Of a stretch of 10,329 bases of DNA, positions 6,488 to 10,329 are shown piece by piece. The DNA is taken from positions 1-10,329 of the forward strand of contig CAKZJM010000069.1 of assembly GCA_936943315.1 (NCBI GenBank), read 5' to 3'. Source of the DNA: an uncultured Methylophilus sp. GTDB lineage: Bacteria; Pseudomonadota; Gammaproteobacteria; Burkholderiales; Methylophilaceae. Below the pieces are notes generated by a model. It made no database searches and was not told the origin of the DNA. It worked only from the letters and a program-made list of their open reading frames with translations. Positions within the stretch are counted from its first letter, which is position 1; each line of letters starts with the position of its first letter. The translations under genes were made by a program, and so were the position numbers.

Positions 6488-7300
6488 ATGATGTCCGATA
6501 TTCTGTTGCAAGCACGCCATTTAAACAAAACCTACCGCCAACGCATAGGCGCGTTGGGGTTGAAGAGTCAGTCTATCCAAGCCCTAGATGATGTCAGCCT
6601 GCAACTCAAACGCGGTAGCACGCTTGCTGTGGTGGGTGAATCTGGCAGCGGCAAGTCAACACTGGCGCGAGGCATGTTACGTTTGCTCGAATTAGATAGC
6701 GGTGAAGTGATTTTTGATGGCGAGGATTTTTTGGCGTTAGACAAATCCAGCCTGCGCAATGCCCGCCGCCATATGCAAATGGTGTTTCAGGACCCTTTTG
6801 CTTCACTCAACCCAAGGATGCGGGTAGGAGAAATCATTGCCGAGGGCCTGGTGATTCACCAGATAGGCAATGTGCGCCAGCAACAAGACATGGTGATACA
6901 GATGCTGAAAAAAGTCGGCTTGCAGGCTGCTGACATGCATAAATATCCACACCAGTTTTCTGGCGGCCAGCGCCAGCGCATCGGCATAGCCCGCGCCCTC
7001 ATATTGCAACCCAAACTGGTGGTGTGCGATGAGCCTGTCTCCGCACTGGATGTCTCAGTACAAGCGCAAATCTTGTTATTGCTTAAGCAACTTCAACAGG
7101 AAATGGGCCTCAGTTATCTGTTCATTACGCACGATCTACGCGTCGTCAGGCACATCGCCGATGAAGTCATGGTCATGCAAAAAGGCAAAGTAATTGAGCA
7201 AGGAAGCGTAGAAACCATTTATAATGCACCCCAACAAAAATATACCCAACAGTTACTTAGCGCGATTCCCGGCCATGGGTTGCGTGCGGTAGCTGCCTAA
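6488..7300 (+). CDS. ABC transporter ATPase, DppF/OppF/NikE-like
   Basis: This 270-residue protein is the second nucleotide-binding subunit of a peptide/nickel-family ABC system and is expected to heterodimerise with the preceding ATPase. Motifs are Walker A GESGSGKS (50-57), Q-loop FQDPFASLNPRM (100-111; the QDPxxSLNPRM wording marks the F-type subunit), signature FSGGQRQRIGIARAL (157-171), Walker B LVVCDEPVSALDVS (177-190) and THD (H215). The extra segment at 18-30 before the first strand's QALDDVSL is typical of F-type subunits. The C-terminus ends soon after KYTQQLL, where many relatives have HPYT and a longer tail, so it is short like its partner. Both active sites look complete, so the pair should hydrolyse ATP. 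The start could equally be ATG 6491. A 40-bp gap, the largest in the window, follows. Substrate and permease are unknown. Confidence 0.88.
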   Translation: MMSDILLQARHLNKTYRQRIGALGLKSQSIQALDDVSLQLKRGSTLAVVGESGSGKSTLARGMLRLLELDSGEVIFDGEDFLALDKSSLRNARRHMQMVFQDPFASLNPRMRVGEIIAEGLVIHQIGNVRQQQDMVIQMLKKVGLQAADMHKYPHQFSGGQRQRIGIARALILQPKLVVCDEPVSALDVSVQAQILLLLKQLQQEMGLSYLFITHDLRVVRHIADEVMVMQKGKVIEQGSVETIYNAPQQKYTQQLLSAIPGHGLRAVAA

Positions 7301-7340
7301 TCTCGATACGATTCACATAAGAATACGCAGGAATATTGCA
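7301..7340 (+). promoter_or_regulatory. 40-bp gap with the yfgM ribosome binding site
   Basis: This is the longest untranslated stretch in the window. It holds AGGA at 7329-7332, 8 bases before ATG 7341, which is a good Shine-Dalgarno for yfgM. I see no convincing sigma-70 promoter: a TTGCGT at 7280 has no well-spaced -10 box. There is no hairpin plus T-run terminator. If the insertion upstream is separately regulated from yfgM-bamB-der, this gap is where the boundary would be. Confidence 0.4.
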
Positions 7341-7979
7341 ATGGCATACGATTTGGAAGAACAGGAACAACTCGACGAATTTAGAGCCTGGTGGAACAAA
7401 AACGGTAAACTGGTCACCCGTCTGGTGATTGCAGCTGTTGTCGCCTATGGTGGCTGGCAAGGCTATCAATCCTGGATGGACAGCAAGGCAACGGCGGCCT
7501 CCACTGCTTATCAAACGCTGGTAAGCACCTCACTGCTGGATGTAGATAGCAAAAAAGCCGAACAAATCAGCAAAGACGCAGAGGCGATTGAAAAAGACTA
7601 CAGCATGACACCATATGCTGGCCGTGCCGCCCTCTTTGCAGCGCATGCCCTGCATGAAGCCAAGCAATCTGAGGCTGCCGAGAAACAATTACGTTGGGCC
7701 ATGGCTGAAGCCAAAGAGCCCGCGATCAAGCACATGGCCGCCATTGAGGTGGCTGGTTTGCAAATTGAGCGTAACGCGCTGGATGACGCAAAGAAAACGC
7801 TGGAAGCCATTGATGACAAAGGCTTTGACGGCATTAAAAATAGCTTGTTGGGCGATATTTATATTGCCAACAAACAGGAAAAAGAAGCCAAGGAAGCTTA
7901 CAGCAAAGCCTTGTTGGGGCTGGATCCAGAAGGCAAACTGTTTTACCTGACCCAGCAAAAACTGGATGCTTTGGGATAA
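7341..7979 (+). CDS. yfgM: YfgM-family SecYEG-associated TPR protein
   Basis: YfgM is an inner-membrane protein with a periplasmic TPR-like domain. In E. coli it associates with SecYEG and the chaperone PpiD and helps pass newly secreted proteins to periplasmic chaperones. This 212-residue protein has the family layout: a short acidic cytoplasmic N-terminus (YDLEEQEQLDEFRAWW, 3-18), a single membrane helix at about 24-42, then an all-helical periplasmic domain with Ala/Leu-rich TPR-like pairs (near 88-120, 125-155 and 158-200). The start has a good AGGA 8 bases upstream. Placement directly before bamB and der is the conserved arrangement and supports the name. The two envelope genes yfgM and bamB are 6 bp apart, consistent with joint expression for outer-membrane protein biogenesis. 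Confidence 0.92.
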   Translation: MAYDLEEQEQLDEFRAWWNKNGKLVTRLVIAAVVAYGGWQGYQSWMDSKATAASTAYQTLVSTSLLDVDSKKAEQISKDAEAIEKDYSMTPYAGRAALFAAHALHEAKQSEAAEKQLRWAMAEAKEPAIKHMAAIEVAGLQIERNALDDAKKTLEAIDDKGFDGIKNSLLGDIYIANKQEKEAKEAYSKALLGLDPEGKLFYLTQQKLDALG

Positions 7980-7985
7980 CAACCT

Positions 7986-9200
7986 ATGAAGTTTAGCTTC
8001 CATGCCCTGCGCAACCAGCCGCATTCACTCAAACATTTCACACTCGCCGCGCTTTGCCTGTTAGGCAGCGGCTTGTCTGCATGCACGGCTTTCAATGATG
8101 TAAAAACCAACCTCAGTGAAAGTATTTTTGGGGCAGAACCTGCCAACCCTCCGGTTGAGCTGGAAGAAATCAAATCTTCATATGAAACCCGTGTGCAGTG
8201 GTCTACCGATGTGGGTAGCGCTGGCCGCTTCACCTACTCGCCAGTATTGGCAGATAACCTGATTTACGCCGTGAATGCTGAAGGCAGCGTGATGCAGCTT
8301 TCTGCCGAAACGGGTAAAACCGTATGGGAAAAACAACTGGGTGAGGCGATTAGCAGCAGTGTTGGCCTGGGTGGCGGACTGATACTGGTTGGCACGAGTA
8401 AAGGCCATTTGTACGCGTTAAACGTGAATGGCAAAAAACTGTGGAGCGCCGTGCTCAGCAGTGAAATCCAAGGACAACCGCGCTACTATGATGGCACGGT
8501 GATTGTCCGGACCAGTGACCACCATATCTATGGCGTTGATGCCGCCGATGGCCGCCGCAAATGGTCTTATGAGCGTGCCACCCCTTCACTTTCGCTAAAA
8601 ACCCAAGCCGGGATTGTGGTGGACGGCGGTGCCGTGTATGCCGGGTTTCCGGGCGGCAAACTGATCGCCATCCGTGCCGACAACGGCAAACTGATCTGGG
8701 AAGCCACGGTCGCGCAGCCTAAAGGCGTGACCGAAATTGAGCGTATCGCCGATATTACCAGCCTGCCGTTTGTGGATGGGCCGTTAGTGTATGTGGTGGC
8801 TTATCAAGGCAAAGTTGCCGCAGTTGACCGTCAACGTGGCCAAGTGGTGTGGAACCGCGATATCTCCAGCTATGTCGGCCTCACTGCCGAAAATAACAAA
8901 GTCTATTTAAGCCATACCATAGGTTCCGTTTACTCACTGGATGCCAGCAACGGTAAAACGTTCTGGCGTCAGGGTAACCTGGGCTACCGCAACCTGACCG
9001 TGCCGCTGCCACTCAGCAATATCGTTGCCGTGGGCGACCTCGAAGGTTATATCCATTTACTCAGCCAGGATGATGGCAGCTTTGTTGGCCGCTTGCAGTT
9101 GGGCTCTAAACCCATTATGTCACTGATTGCAGGCAGCAATGCCAACCAATTTTTTGCGCAATCGCGTGACGGCCACCTTTACGCAGTCACTTACAAATAA
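7986..9200 (+). CDS. bamB: BamB, outer-membrane protein assembly lipoprotein
   Basis: BamB is the beta-propeller lipoprotein of the BAM complex that binds BamA on the periplasmic side and assists outer-membrane beta-barrel insertion. The 404-residue protein (E. coli 392) has a lipoprotein signal with an unusually long polar/basic n-region (1-17), a hydrophobic core 18-29 and lipobox L30-S-A-C33. The mature part shows repeated PQQ-like propeller blades recognisable by D/G-G-K-x-x-W endings: ETGKTVWE, NGKKLWS, DGRRKWS, NGKLIWE, RGQVVWN, NGKTFWR. A last blade contains DGSFVGRLQLG, and the C-terminus closes with DGHLYAVTY. No internal ATG near the signal offers a shorter start. It lies between yfgM and der, the standard position, and its stop shares one base with the der start. 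Confidence 0.96.
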   Translation: MKFSFHALRNQPHSLKHFTLAALCLLGSGLSACTAFNDVKTNLSESIFGAEPANPPVELEEIKSSYETRVQWSTDVGSAGRFTYSPVLADNLIYAVNAEGSVMQLSAETGKTVWEKQLGEAISSSVGLGGGLILVGTSKGHLYALNVNGKKLWSAVLSSEIQGQPRYYDGTVIVRTSDHHIYGVDAADGRRKWSYERATPSLSLKTQAGIVVDGGAVYAGFPGGKLIAIRADNGKLIWEATVAQPKGVTEIERIADITSLPFVDGPLVYVVAYQGKVAAVDRQRGQVVWNRDISSYVGLTAENNKVYLSHTIGSVYSLDASNGKTFWRQGNLGYRNLTVPLPLSNIVAVGDLEGYIHLLSQDDGSFVGRLQLGSKPIMSLIAGSNANQFFAQSRDGHLYAVTYK

Positions 9201-10329
9201 TGTTACCTACCATTGTGCTTGTTGGCCGACCTAACGTCGGCAAATCCACATTATTTAACCGCCTGACCAAATCACGCGATGCGCTTGTCGCTGACCTGCC
9301 AGGTTTAACCCGCGACCGTCACTATGGCCGCGGCCTTGGCGCAAGCCAGCCTTACCTGGTGATTGATACGGGCGGATTCGAACCCACAGCAGACACCGGC
9401 ATTCTCAAAGAAATGGCCAAGCAAACCCTGCTGGCGATTGACGAAGCCGATGTCATTATTTTTCTGGTAGACGCACGTGCCGGTCTGACGCCGCAGGAAT
9501 TCACCATTGCGCAAACGCTGCGTAAAGCGCAACGCCCGGTGCTGCTGGCCGTCAATAAAACTGAGGGCATGCGTAAAGCCATTGTCAGCGCCGACTTTCA
9601 TGAGCTGGGCATGGGCGAACCATTATCCATTTCTTCCGCACATGGCGAAGGTGTTCGCGACCTGATTGAACTCGCACTGGAAACCATCACCGAAAAAGAA
9701 GAGGAAGCACCTGAGCAGGTTGACCAGAACACTCCGCGTATTGCGATTGTGGGCCGCCCAAACGTTGGTAAATCCACCCTTGTGAACGCCCTGCTCGGTG
9801 AAGACCGCGTGATTGCTTTTGACCAGCCAGGTACCACCCGCGACTCCATTGAAATTTCGCTCGAAAAAAACGGCAAGCAATATACGATTATTGATACGGC
9901 GGGTGTACGCAAACGCGGCAAGGTGTTTGAAGCCATAGAAAAATTTTCTGTCATCAAAACCATGCAGGCGATTGAAGACGCCAACGTAGCCATTTTGGTG
10001 GTAGATGCCAAAGAAGGTATCACCGAGCAGGATGCGCATGTGGCGGCCTATATTGTAGATGCAGGCCGTGCATTGGTGGTCGCTATCAACAAGTGGGATG
10101 GCTTGCAGGACGACGAGCGCGAATGGATCAAACGTGAAATCGACCGCAAATTGCAGTTCCTCGACTTTGCCAAATTCCACTACATTTCCGCCCTGCGCAA
10201 AAAAGGACTAAACGAGTTACTCGGATCAGTCGATGTCGCTTTTAAAGCGGCGATGGCTAAACTAGCCACGCCACAACTGACGCGCGTTTTAGGTGAAGCC
10301 ACTACGCAACATCAGCCGCCGATCAGTCG
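9200..10329 (+). CDS. der: Der (EngA), double-GTPase of 50S ribosome assembly (5' part)
   Basis: Der has two tandem GTPase domains and acts in maturation of the 50S ribosomal subunit. The reading frame is open from ATG 9200 to the window end, giving 376 residues of a protein usually about 440-490 long; most of the C-terminal KH-like domain is missing. Domain 1 shows G1 GRPNVGKS (9-16), G2 T37, G3 DTGG (56-59) and G4 NKTE (119-122). Domain 2 shows G1 GRPNVGKS (185-192), G3 DTAG (232-235), G4 NKWD (297-300) and G5 SAL (330-332). An acidic linker (EKEEEAPEQ, 165-173) joins them. The start overlaps the bamB stop by one base (TAATG), has no visible Shine-Dalgarno, and fits the family N-terminus, so initiation is probably coupled to bamB. 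Domain 1 has Glu in place of the canonical G4 Asp. Confidence 0.97.
   Translation, partial: MLPTIVLVGRPNVGKSTLFNRLTKSRDALVADLPGLTRDRHYGRGLGASQPYLVIDTGGFEPTADTGILKEMAKQTLLAIDEADVIIFLVDARAGLTPQEFTIAQTLRKAQRPVLLAVNKTEGMRKAIVSADFHELGMGEPLSISSAHGEGVRDLIELALETITEKEEEAPEQVDQNTPRIAIVGRPNVGKSTLVNALLGEDRVIAFDQPGTTRDSIEISLEKNGKQYTIIDTAGVRKRGKVFEAIEKFSVIKTMQAIEDANVAILVVDAKEGITEQDAHVAAYIVDAGRALVVAINKWDGLQDDEREWIKREIDRKLQFLDFAKFHYISALRKKGLNELLGSVDVAFKAAMAKLATPQLTRVLGEATTQHQPPIS

Noticed and set aside
5658..7300. Possible horizontal acquisition of the ABC ATPase pair.
   Set aside because: Base composition and codon use look like the flanking genes, there are no repeats or mobile-element remnants at the edges, and the junctions are tightly integrated.
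7280..7324. Possible promoter before yfgM (TTGCGT at 7280-7285 with TACGAT at 7307-7312).
   Set aside because: The spacer would be 21 bases and the -10 matches only 4 of 6, which is not convincing for sigma-70.
9598..10180. Long minus-strand open frames opposite der.
   Set aside because: The + strand encodes an unmistakable double GTPase here. The antisense translations show no domain and reflect codon bias.
1..10329. CRISPR arrays, tRNA/rRNA genes, riboswitches, insertion sequences and attachment sites.
   Set aside because: There is no regularly spaced repeat, RNA gene signature, transposase or terminal inverted repeat, and almost every base is inside a confident protein-coding gene.

Overview
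This 10.3 kb window is one dense, single-strand block of chromosomal housekeeping genes. All eleven genes lie on the + strand. The largest gap is about 40 bp, and several gene junctions touch or overlap. The order is rlmN (3' end), pilW, rodZ, ispG, hisS, a SIMPL-domain gene, two peptide/nickel-type ABC ATPase genes, yfgM, bamB and der (5' part). The rlmN-pilW/pilF-rodZ-ispG-hisS-yfgM-bamB-der order is a well-known conserved proteobacterial cluster. The protein flavour points to a betaproteobacterium: PilW is a lipoprotein, IspG is of the long proteobacterial type, and the first G4 motif of Der is NKxE. Moderate GC content makes a methylotroph of the Methylophilaceae plausible. That last placement is inference from gene order and general resemblance, not from a search.

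Layout. Bases 2-316 hold the end of rlmN (23S rRNA/tRNA adenine C2 methylation). Bases 320-2317 hold pilW (type IV pilus pilotin-like lipoprotein) and rodZ (MreB-associated shape protein). Bases 2320-4881 hold ispG (MEP isoprenoid pathway) and hisS (histidyl-tRNA synthetase). Bases 4906-7300 hold the part that is not in the classical cluster: a membrane-anchored SIMPL/DUF541 protein followed by a pair of oligopeptide/nickel-family ABC ATPases with no permease or binding protein in view. Bases 7341-10329 return to the classical order with yfgM (SecYEG/periplasmic chaperone partner), bamB (outer-membrane protein assembly lipoprotein) and der (50S ribosome-assembly GTPase, cut by the window end).

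Functionally the block mixes translation and ribosome functions (rlmN, hisS, der) with envelope assembly (pilW, rodZ, yfgM, bamB, probably SIMPL) and isoprenoid supply (ispG). The spacing suggests cotranscription and extensive translational coupling. I see no convincing internal promoter, terminator, RNA gene, mobile element or CRISPR array.

The most notable observations are an N-terminal extension of RodZ of about 70-85 residues carrying an AT-hook-like basic motif, and the SIMPL plus permease-less ABC ATPase insertion in the hisS-yfgM interval. I do not see a clear novel biological system here.
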